Positions 57,829-64,000 of a DNA stretch of 64,000 nucleotides are shown here, piece by piece. The DNA comes from an uncultured Flavobacteriaceae bacterium. Lineage in GTDB: Bacteria > Bacteroidota > Bacteroidia > Flavobacteriales > Flavobacteriaceae. Location: NCBI GenBank assembly GCA_947500385.1, contig CANMSA010000007.1, positions 1 through 64,000 of the forward strand. The letters run 5' to 3'. Under the pieces are notes generated by a model that was not told where the DNA came from, made no database searches, and was given only the letters and a program-made list of their open reading frames with translations. Position 1 is the first letter of the stretch; each line of letters starts with the position of its first letter. Both the position numbers and the translations under genes were made by a program.

Positions 57829-57905
57829 AGTGGCAAAGAAACGATTTATTTAGAAATTGGGATGGATTCCGTTAGGTTCCCCCGTCATAAAACTTTGTTA
57901 TTTTC

Positions 57906-58619
57906 CTAAGTCAGGGGAACCACGGCCATACTGGCAATGTATAGGGTCACATTTGGAATCTGTAGCAAGGCCTGTGCGCATATTTCCATCGTAGCGCCCG
58001 TGGTAATTACATCATCTACCAAAAGTATATTTTTACCGTTCAGATTTTCAGTATTGCCCAAAATGTATAGGTCTTGCTTGCTTTGCCAACGACCAATTCT
58101 GCCTTTTTTGGTCTGTGTTTTAGTATTCGCTGTTTTGACCAACACATCGTTCCTAAAATCCGCGGCTAAATGAAAGGCCAATTTTTGTGCAAATACATCC
58201 ACCTGGTTGTACCCTCTTTTTTTTTGTTTTTTACGATGTAGGGGCACGGGTAGTACAAAATCGATTGCTTGTTTTAAGCCAGCATCTTCCTTTAGTAATT
58301 GTCCGTACAAATCTCCTAAAAACACCCCTACTTGCTCTTGATTTTTATATTTCAAATGGTGAATGAGATGTTGAACGATGCTATTTTCCCTGTAAAAAAG
58401 AAAGGAACTTGCTTTTTTAACAGCAATTCTACCATAAAATATACGGTCAACGGGGTTTTCTACGTTAAAGCAGTACTCGGTGAACGGCAGATCGTTTCGA
58501 CAAACGGTACACAGCTGTTGCTCACCTCTATATAAATGCGCATTACATCCAAAACAGACTGTTGGCAGTAACACCGTATTGATATCATTTAGTATCTTTG
58601 TGAGATTGGATAGTAACAA
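57906..58619 (-). CDS. ComF family phosphoribosyltransferase-like protein
   Basis: ComF proteins carry an N-terminal zinc-finger-like part (CFGCNAHL and CTVCRNDL, two CxxC pairs) and a C-terminal type I PRTase fold with the PRPP loop LLVDDVITTGATME and the segment VPLHRKKQKKRGYNQV. The length of 237 aa is standard. In competent bacteria ComF helps natural transformation, probably at the inner face of the membrane; in others it is kept without known competence. It precedes the Ig-like lipoprotein gene on the same strand. Confidence 0.92.
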   Translation of the reverse strand: MLLSNLTKILNDINTVLLPTVCFGCNAHLYRGEQQLCTVCRNDLPFTEYCFNVENPVDRIFYGRIAVKKASSFLFYRENSIVQHLIHHLKYKNQEQVGVFLGDLYGQLLKEDAGLKQAIDFVLPVPLHRKKQKKRGYNQVDVFAQKLAFHLAADFRNDVLVKTANTKTQTKKGRIGRWQSKQDLYILGNTENLNGKNILLVDDVITTGATMEICAQALLQIPNVTLYIASMAVVPLT

Positions 58620-58660
58620 ATCTTACTAGTTTTAAACCTACTTAAAGCCTACCTTATTTG

Positions 58661-59560
58661 ATGGACGACAGTCAAGATAAGAAATTCAATTACAATATCG
58701 TACTCGCAGCGCTTGTTGCGGTGATACTAGGTATTTTGATTGCCTTTTATTACAGCTATGCCCAATCTAAGAATCAAATTGATTATTTAGAGGAAGAGAA
58801 GGCGATTTTGGTGAAGGACCTTACCTTGATGAAAGCCGATGTGGATCGCTTGACCGCGCGCGATGAGGTGAGTACCATTGAGATTCAAAATGCGAAATAT
58901 CGGGTACAACAACTCCTTGATTCCGTGGGACGTTTGAATTTTACCGTAGAAAAGTTACGGGAGTATAAAACAGAACTCAGACGTTTAGAAGCCAAGAACG
59001 ATAGTTTAAAGCTTAAGAACAATTTCTTGAAGTACAACAATATGTTGCTTACCGATAAATATGAGGAGACGCGCAAGCAGATCGAGGAATTGCGCGGCAA
59101 AAGCAGTTCCCTTGCCGAGGCGGAGGCGTTACAGCGCAAACAGATCCAAGAGTTGAACAAAGAACTTAAGATCAAGAGCTACCTAAAGATCCAGAACTCC
59201 CAAGGCAATGGTTTCCGGGTACGTAATGGAAAACCGATACAGACCAATAAAGCATCCATTGTTGCCAAGCTAAGGGGCAGTGCCATTATTTTACCGGACG
59301 AGACTGCGAAGGGAACCGAAAAAGTGGTTTACTTTCAATTTTTAGGCCCTAGTATGCAGATAATCGAGGACAATGCAAATACGATTACCGTGAATGGGAA
59401 TATTTATAGCAAACGCCACGAATTCCTTTTTGACGGTACCGAAACACAGGTTTCTGACTTTATTACTTTTCCCGAAGGCTCCTTGGAACCAGGAACCTAT
59501 ACCCTCAACGTTTTTGAAGACGAGCGATTACTGTCCAGCTCCGAGTTTGAGTTAAAATAA
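58661..59560 (+). CDS. Membrane-anchored coiled-coil protein
   Basis: One transmembrane helix (NYNIVLAALVAVILGILIAFYYSY, about residues 10-35) is followed by a long coiled coil (about 40-170) and a C-terminal beta domain (residues 180-299; YLKIQNSQGNGFRVRNGKPIQTN, VVYFQFLGPSMQIIED). The protein resembles conserved flavobacterial proteins of unknown role, sometimes loosely named chromosome-partitioning proteins; I see no ATPase. The track begins at a TTG (58658); the ATG at 58661 (MDDSQDKK) is the better start. It lies between comF (divergent) and glyS. Confidence 0.75.
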   Translation: MDDSQDKKFNYNIVLAALVAVILGILIAFYYSYAQSKNQIDYLEEEKAILVKDLTLMKADVDRLTARDEVSTIEIQNAKYRVQQLLDSVGRLNFTVEKLREYKTELRRLEAKNDSLKLKNNFLKYNNMLLTDKYEETRKQIEELRGKSSSLAEAEALQRKQIQELNKELKIKSYLKIQNSQGNGFRVRNGKPIQTNKASIVAKLRGSAIILPDETAKGTEKVVYFQFLGPSMQIIEDNANTITVNGNIYSKRHEFLFDGTETQVSDFITFPEGSLEPGTYTLNVFEDERLLSSSEFELK

Positions 59561-59597
59561 TTTGTAAATTTCTCACCGCTCTGTTACGGTAAAATTC

Positions 59598-59605
59598 TAT
59601 TTTTG
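59598..59605 (+). promoter_or_regulatory. -7 element (TATTTTTG) of glyS, four bases before the ATG
   Basis: Perfect TAnnTTTG match. The spacing puts the transcription start at or inside the start codon, so the mRNA is predicted to be leaderless. Confidence 0.55.
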
Positions 59606-59609
59606 CCGA

Positions 59610-61151
59610 ATGGCAAATCAAGAAGATATTTTTAAGAAGGTAATCTCCCATGCAAAAGAGTATGGGTACGTATTTCAATCAAGTGAAATTTATGATGGGC
59701 TTAGTGCAGTCTATGACTATGCACAAAACGGTGCCGAGTTAAAGAAGAATATTCGGGAGTACTGGTGGCGCGCCATGGTACAGCTGAATAAAAATATCGT
59801 GGGCATCGATGCCGCTATTTTTATGCACCCTACCACTTGGAAAGCTTCTGGCCATGTAGATGCCTTCAACGATCCCATGATCGATAACAAAGATTCTAAA
59901 AAGCGGTACCGGGCAGATGTATTGGTAGAAGATTATACCGCAAAAATTGAATCTAAGATAGAAAAAGAGGTCAAGAAGGCGGCCAAGCGTTTTGGGGACT
60001 CTTTCGACAAAGCGCAGTTCTTGGCCACTAACCCGAGAGTGGTCGAGTACCAGAAAAAAATAGATGCAATTTTGAAACGCTTGGGCAGGTCGCTTGAAAA
60101 TGAAGACTTGGCAGATGTTAAGGCACTCATAGAAGAATTGGAGATTGTATGTCCCGTTTCTGGGTCTAAGAATTGGACCGACGTGAAACAGTTTAATTTA
60201 ATGTTCGGTACCAAGCTTGGGGCCTCTGCCGATTCGGCAATGGATCTATACCTAAGGCCCGAGACCGCACAAGGTATTTTTGTGAATTTTTTGAACGTGC
60301 AAAAAACGGGTCGGATGAAAATACCTTTTGGTATCGCCCAAACAGGAAAGGCTTTTCGAAATGAGATAGTAGCCCGGCAGTTTATTTTCCGTATGCGGGA
60401 ATTCGAACAGATGGAAATGCAGTTTTTCGTAAAGCCCGGTTCACAAAAGGAATGGTACGAAGCTTGGAAAGAAAACCGTATGAAATGGCATCTTTCGTTA
60501 GGCATGGGCGATGAGAATTATCGTTTTCATGATCATGAGAAACTGGCCCACTATGCAGATGCGGCCAGCGATATCGAGTTTCGTTTTCCCTTTGGATTCA
60601 AAGAGTTGGAAGGGATTCATTCTCGAACAGACTTTGATTTGGGCGCACATGAAGAATACTCCGGAAAGAAACTGCAATATTTTGACCATGAGGATAATGA
60701 AAGTTATGTGCCCTACGTAGTGGAGACTTCCATTGGGTTGGATCGTATGTTCTTAGCGGTATTTTCGCATTCCTTAAAAGAAGAAACGCTTGAAAACAAT
60801 TCAACCCGAACGGTCTTGAAATTACCGGCGGTACTGGCACCTACAAAGGCGGCAGTGCTTCCTTTGGTCAAAAAAGACGGACTCCCGGAAATTGCCCACC
60901 AAATAGTGGAAGATTTAAAGTGGGATTTTAACGTGGTATACGACGAGAAAGATGCCGTTGGGCGACGCTATCGACGGCAAGATGCCGTTGGAACGCCATT
61001 CTGTATTACGGTAGACCATCAAAGTTTGGAGGATCAAACGGTTACCCTACGACACCGAGATACCATGGAACAACAACGAGTCGCCATTGCCGAATTAAAT
61101 GGAATTATTGCGAAGGAAGTAGATATGAAGTCTTGGCTGGTCAAGATGTAG
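59610..61151 (+). CDS. glyS: Glycyl-tRNA synthetase (single-chain type)
   Basis: This is the alpha2-type class II enzyme that charges tRNA-Gly. The family N-terminus is exact (EDIFKKVISHAKEYGYVFQSSEIYDGLSAVYDYAQNG), which fixes the start. Class II motifs are visible: YLRPETAQGIFVNF, the motif 2 region FRNEIVARQFIFRMREFEQMEMQFF, and motif 3 YVVETSIGLDRMFLAVF. The C-terminal anticodon-binding domain runs from about residue 400 (LPAVLAPTKAAVLPL). The length of 513 aa is typical for this type. The -7 element sits four bases before the ATG. Confidence 0.97.
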   Translation: MANQEDIFKKVISHAKEYGYVFQSSEIYDGLSAVYDYAQNGAELKKNIREYWWRAMVQLNKNIVGIDAAIFMHPTTWKASGHVDAFNDPMIDNKDSKKRYRADVLVEDYTAKIESKIEKEVKKAAKRFGDSFDKAQFLATNPRVVEYQKKIDAILKRLGRSLENEDLADVKALIEELEIVCPVSGSKNWTDVKQFNLMFGTKLGASADSAMDLYLRPETAQGIFVNFLNVQKTGRMKIPFGIAQTGKAFRNEIVARQFIFRMREFEQMEMQFFVKPGSQKEWYEAWKENRMKWHLSLGMGDENYRFHDHEKLAHYADAASDIEFRFPFGFKELEGIHSRTDFDLGAHEEYSGKKLQYFDHEDNESYVPYVVETSIGLDRMFLAVFSHSLKEETLENNSTRTVLKLPAVLAPTKAAVLPLVKKDGLPEIAHQIVEDLKWDFNVVYDEKDAVGRRYRRQDAVGTPFCITVDHQSLEDQTVTLRHRDTMEQQRVAIAELNGIIAKEVDMKSWLVKM

Positions 61152-61163
61152 AAACACGGTGCT

Positions 61164-62657
61164 TTAGACGGCGTTAAGGGCTGGATAGCTTTCTTCAAAG
61201 GCTAACTTTAGTTTTTCAATAACCGTATGTATTTCAGATTCGTTGTAGGCCGCAAATCCCATACGTATGGCGTTGTGCCCGGTTTTCGAGGTGTCGTACC
61301 GTTCCCAATCCCCAATGATCAAACCATGTTTTTTGGCGCCAATGGCAATGGTTTCCCAGGTGTACTGTTTTTGAAGACACACCCAAACGGCCATACCACC
61401 CTTGGGGACCGTGAAGGTAACAGCATCTCCGAGCTGTTTTTTTAAAAGCGTACAAAAGAGGATTCTTCGCGCTGCATAAATCTTGAGCACTTTGCGAATG
61501 TGCCGATCTAAGTCGCCATTCTTGATGAAATTGGCGAAGGTGGCCTCTAAAAGTGAATCGCCCTGCCGGTCAACGATGCGGCGTAATTTGGCGCATTGAT
61601 CTACAAAGGTTTTAGGGGCAATCAAATACCCCACACGGTATACGGGGGCCACTGTTTTGCAGACGGATCCAATATAGATAACATTGCCATTTTGATCATG
61701 GCTGGCGAGGGGCAATATCGGGGCATGGTCATAGTGAAAATCGTAGTCATAATCGTCTTCAATGATGGCAAAACGATGGGTGCGTGCCAGATTTAGCAGA
61801 TGCATTCGTCGCTTGGCCGAAAGGGTTACTGTGGTCGGGTGATGATGATGCGAGGTGCAATAGAGTGCTTTAATAGGGTATGTATTGCAAAGCGCTTCGA
61901 CCGCTTCGGTATCCAACCCGTTTTTGTCCACAGGAACTCTTAGAACCCTTGCCCCTACGTATTGAAATGTACGGTCGGCGGCGATGTAATTTGTTTCTCC
62001 GACAATGACATAGGAATTTGGCTCAAAAAGCAATCTCGAAGCCAGATAAAGTGCCATTTGACTGCCGCGCGTAATGAGGAGTTGTTCCTTTGTAATATGC
62101 AGCCCCCTGGTCTCATTTAAATAGTCGACCAGAGCGGTTCTGAGCTCGGGGTTGCCATAGGTGGTGCCGTACCCCAGGTATTCGATGTTTCGTTTACGAT
62201 TTGCCAGACTTCGGTATTCTTTGGCAACGGCCTTCATCGGTGATAGGCGCGTATCGGAAACTCCGTCATTCAAATAGTAAAAGCCCTTTAATTTTTCTAT
62301 GGGAGGTCTTTCTAGGAGCGGTTCTTTTAGAAATGGGAAGCCGGTATCCTGCAATTGGGAATGCGAGGTCTTCCCCGAAAATTCTTTTTGTTGTAATAGG
62401 GGAATACTCTGGTGTACGAAGGTTCCTTTTTTTGGGATGCTCTCGATCCAACCCTGTAACAATAGCTCTTCATAGCATGCGATGACCGTTTTTCGATGTA
62501 TTTGTAAGATCGCTGCCAGGGTGCGACTCCCGGGAAGCTTGGCACCTGGGGTGAGGACCCCATTTTTGATCAACATTACAAATTGATTTGAGAGTTGAAG
62601 GTATAATGGCTGTTTGCCGTTTCGATCAAGATCAATGCTGGTTTTATACGGAAGCAT
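61164..62657 (-). CDS. MocR family regulator (GntR DNA-binding plus aminotransferase domain)
   Basis: This is a fusion regulator. The winged helix-turn-helix is at residues 15-82 (QPLYLQLSNQFVMLIKNGVLTPGAKLPGSRTLAAILQIHRKTV). An aminotransferase-like fold-type I domain covers residues 115-485, with the PLP lysine in YIGSVCKTVAPVYRVGY and YTSHHHHPTTVTLS (in the track CTSHHHHPTTVTLS). Family members such as PdxR sense PLP or GABA and activate vitamin B6 or amine genes. The divergent neighbour is a PNPOx-fold protein, which fits B6- or flavin-linked control. The length of 497 aa is normal. Confidence 0.92.
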   Translation of the reverse strand: MLPYKTSIDLDRNGKQPLYLQLSNQFVMLIKNGVLTPGAKLPGSRTLAAILQIHRKTVIACYEELLLQGWIESIPKKGTFVHQSIPLLQQKEFSGKTSHSQLQDTGFPFLKEPLLERPPIEKLKGFYYLNDGVSDTRLSPMKAVAKEYRSLANRKRNIEYLGYGTTYGNPELRTALVDYLNETRGLHITKEQLLITRGSQMALYLASRLLFEPNSYVIVGETNYIAADRTFQYVGARVLRVPVDKNGLDTEAVEALCNTYPIKALYCTSHHHHPTTVTLSAKRRMHLLNLARTHRFAIIEDDYDYDFHYDHAPILPLASHDQNGNVIYIGSVCKTVAPVYRVGYLIAPKTFVDQCAKLRRIVDRQGDSLLEATFANFIKNGDLDRHIRKVLKIYAARRILFCTLLKKQLGDAVTFTVPKGGMAVWVCLQKQYTWETIAIGAKKHGLIIGDWERYDTSKTGHNAIRMGFAAYNESEIHTVIEKLKLAFEESYPALNAV

Positions 62658-62712
62658 AACTGGACTACTTAAAAATCAGTTTCTGGATGAATACAGTAGC
62701 CCATAAAGCTAT

Positions 62713-62720
62713 TAAATTTG
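62713..62720 (+). promoter_or_regulatory. -7 element (TAAATTTG) of the PNPOx-like gene
   Basis: Perfect match 20 bases before the ATG at 62741. It lies inside the N-terminal extension of the track ORF, which supports the later start codon. Confidence 0.6.
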
Positions 62721-62740
62721 CACTCATATACGAAAGGATT

Positions 62741-63421
62741 ATGAAAGAATTCAAGATAGAAGCACTCAATAAGGTGCGCAGAGGTGCCAATAGGGCTACC
62801 TACGATGTGGAAAAGGTAAACGCCATACTTGATGCCGGTTTTGTCGGGTATGTATCCTACGTTTTTGAAGGAAAGGCAATCTCGTTACCAATGGCCTATG
62901 GGCGACGGGAAAATAAAATATACCTTCACGGATCTTTGAAGAATAGAATGTTATTGTCATTGTTGGAAGGAACGGGGGCCAGTATGACCGTGATGCATTT
63001 GGATGCCCTGGTCTTAGCACGTTCAGGCTTGCACCATTCGGTCAATTATCGTTCGGCGACACTGTTTGGTAGTCTGGTAAAAATTGTGGATCCAGAAGAA
63101 AAAGAAAGGGCGCTAAAATGCGTAGTGGATCATATGATGGAAGGACGTTGGGAAGGTATACGCCCTATGTTGAAGAAAGAATTGGATGGTACTTTGGTGG
63201 TGGAAATGACCATTGAGACAGCTTCTGCAAAAATTAGGGATGTGGGCGTGAACGATGAAAAAAAAGATTTGGAACTACCTATTTGGGCCGGCCTACTTCC
63301 GTTAAAACAGGTAGCGGAATTTCCTGAGAGCGATGCGCTACTCCCAAAGGGTGTTGAAATACCCGAGCATGTAATGGCCTATTACGAAACCAATAAATAT
63401 AAAGGCAATGTTAGAAATTAG
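62741..63421 (+). CDS. PNPOx-fold flavin-binding protein (NimA-like)
   Basis: This is a split-barrel flavoprotein of the pyridoxamine-5-phosphate-oxidase-like family, in the branch that includes nitroimidazole-resistance NimA proteins. Typical segments are AILDAGFVGYVSYVFEGKAISLPMAYGRRENKIYLHGS and RSGLHHSVNYRSATLFGSLVKI. About 226 residues from the ATG at 62741 (MKEFKIEALNKVRRGANRATYD); the track start at 62687 would place the promoter inside the coding region. It is divergent from the MocR regulator, which probably controls it. The 3' end overlaps the DUF1272 gene by 14 bases. Confidence 0.85.
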   Translation: MKEFKIEALNKVRRGANRATYDVEKVNAILDAGFVGYVSYVFEGKAISLPMAYGRRENKIYLHGSLKNRMLLSLLEGTGASMTVMHLDALVLARSGLHHSVNYRSATLFGSLVKIVDPEEKERALKCVVDHMMEGRWEGIRPMLKKELDGTLVVEMTIETASAKIRDVGVNDEKKDLELPIWAGLLPLKQVAEFPESDALLPKGVEIPEHVMAYYETNKYKGNVRN

Positions 63422-63698
63422 ACCCAGCTGCGAAAACTGTGATACAGATTTGCCCCCCGAGGCTACCAATGCAATGATTTGTACGTATGAGTGTACTTTC
63501 TGTTCAGATTGCGTAACCGACATCCTCCACAACGTATGCCCAAATTGCGGTGGTGGCTTCGAGAAACGCCCGGTTCGTCCTAAGGGACAATTGGGAAAAA
63601 ATCCAGCCAAAAAAACACGCCTTCATAAACCGATAAAACAGCATGAATTTAATCTGTTAAGAAAAAAGTGGGAAGACATCGCACCCGAAAAGAGATAA
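63408..63698 (+). CDS. DUF1272 domain-containing zinc-ribbon protein
   Basis: This small cysteine-rich protein starts MLEIRPSCENCDTDLPPEATNAMICTYECTFCSDCVTDIL and continues NVCPNCGGGFEKRPVRP, the full DUF1272 pattern with seven or eight Cys that should bind zinc. The family's function is unknown. The 96-aa length includes a basic tail (KNPAKKTRLHKPIKQHE) that is longer than usual. It overlaps the end of the PNPOx-like gene by 14 bases and is therefore translationally coupled to it. Confidence 0.9.
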   Translation: MLEIRPSCENCDTDLPPEATNAMICTYECTFCSDCVTDILHNVCPNCGGGFEKRPVRPKGQLGKNPAKKTRLHKPIKQHEFNLLRKKWEDIAPEKR

Positions 63699-63711
63699 AA
63701 GTCTTAGGTGT

Positions 63712-64000
63712 TTACAGTTGATACCCGAGCCGGATTCCTCCATAAAAATTACGGGAATCGCCAGGATAAAAATACCGAGGTTCGTTCCCTCCAAATCCCC
63801 GGGTATTGATTAATACCGATTGGGCGTATACCACATCGAACAAGTTATGAATGCCAAAATCTACTCCAAGGGCAAATTTTTCAGATAGCTTTTTATAAAA
63901 GCCCATGCGTGTATTGAAAACGTTGAAAGAATCACTTGAGAGACTATTTGCATCGGTCAAAGGAACGGCCCCCACATATTGATGGGTAGTATTCCAATAA
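63712..64000 (-). CDS. TonB-dependent receptor, C-terminal part (runs off the window)
   Basis: The frame is open from the right edge (NTTHQYVGAVPLTDANS) to the stop at 63712. It shows the last strands of a TonB receptor barrel: TRMGFYKKLSEKFALGVDFGIHNLFDVVYAQSV, then EPRYFYPGDSRNFYGGIRLGYQL. The track start at 63975 is an internal GTG, not the real start. The NLFD turn and the PGDSRNFYGG segment are typical of siderophore-type receptors, but the substrate cannot be read from this end. It is convergent with the DUF1272 gene. Confidence 0.85.
   Translation of the reverse strand, partial: YWNTTHQYVGAVPLTDANSLSSDSFNVFNTRMGFYKKLSEKFALGVDFGIHNLFDVVYAQSVLINTRGFGGNEPRYFYPGDSRNFYGGIRLGYQL

Noticed and set aside
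59933-60505. 190-aa ORF antisense to glyS
   Set aside because: Shadow of a highly conserved synthetase; Ser/Cys/Phe-rich without motifs.

Overview
The window is chromosomal DNA from a member of the Bacteroidota, most likely a marine Flavobacteriaceae. The genus cannot be assigned; a Maribacter/Zobellia/Arenibacter-like genome is a guess from overall gene character. Support comes from the many TAnnTTTG-type -7 promoter elements, the weak Shine-Dalgarno signals, four TonB-dependent receptors, Bacteroidetes-style lipoproteins, the eukaryote-like IleS, and the gene pairs recO/TonB receptor and ileS/dksA-like/lspA. I see no tRNA or rRNA genes, CRISPR array, phage or insertion sequence. Coding density is high and most genes are core or semi-core.

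Layout. 0-7.6 kb: PhyH-type dioxygenase, SulP transporter, a 45-codon ORF missed by the track, a cytochrome c lipoprotein, a YheT hydrolase/bestrophin pair and a nitronate monooxygenase. 7.7-12.7 kb: a carbohydrate region with a Gfo/Idh/MocA oxidoreductase, then a GntR-led operon (regulator, ACS-family MFS importer, 84-aa membrane protein, D-lyxose-isomerase-like cupin, sugar isomerase/epimerase barrel) behind a perfect 21-bp palindrome. 12.7-19.4 kb: EamA exporter, ArsC/Spx protein, Asp/Glu racemase, ArsR regulator, DinB protein, cystathionine gamma-synthase/lyase and NADP-glutamate dehydrogenase. 19.5-23.2 kb: recO, a heme-type TonB receptor and a repeat lipoprotein. 23.4-34 kb: ileS, dksA-like, lspA, folate cyclo-ligase, uvrC and a patatin/beta-barrel protein. 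34-40.7 kb: hppD with a structured leader, a likely small RNA, DUF3108 protein, tryptophan dioxygenase, M23 peptidase and pgi. 40.8-51.7 kb: two related TonB receptors, a DUF1080 protein, a secreted EEP nuclease, a DUF5689/lamin-tail lipoprotein and a NUC1-type nuclease broken by one amber codon. 51.9-64 kb: katG divergent from an ankyrin/flavin reductase/omega-amidase operon, an Ig-like lipoprotein, comF, a coiled-coil protein, glyS, a MocR regulator divergent from a PNPOx-like gene, DUF1272, and the end of another TonB receptor.

How the genes work together. The most system-like block is 44.8-51.7 kb: two exported nucleases, an outer-membrane TonB receptor and a lamin-tail surface lipoprotein, which I infer act together on extracellular nucleic acid. 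The GntR operon at 8.9-12.7 kb looks like uptake and isomerisation of one sugar or sugar acid under a single operator. Two non-coding elements stand out: a three-hairpin RNA candidate (35488-35590) with its own promoter and terminator, and a leader with competing or pseudoknotted helices in front of hppD. All functions are from reading the translated sequences; no database search was run.
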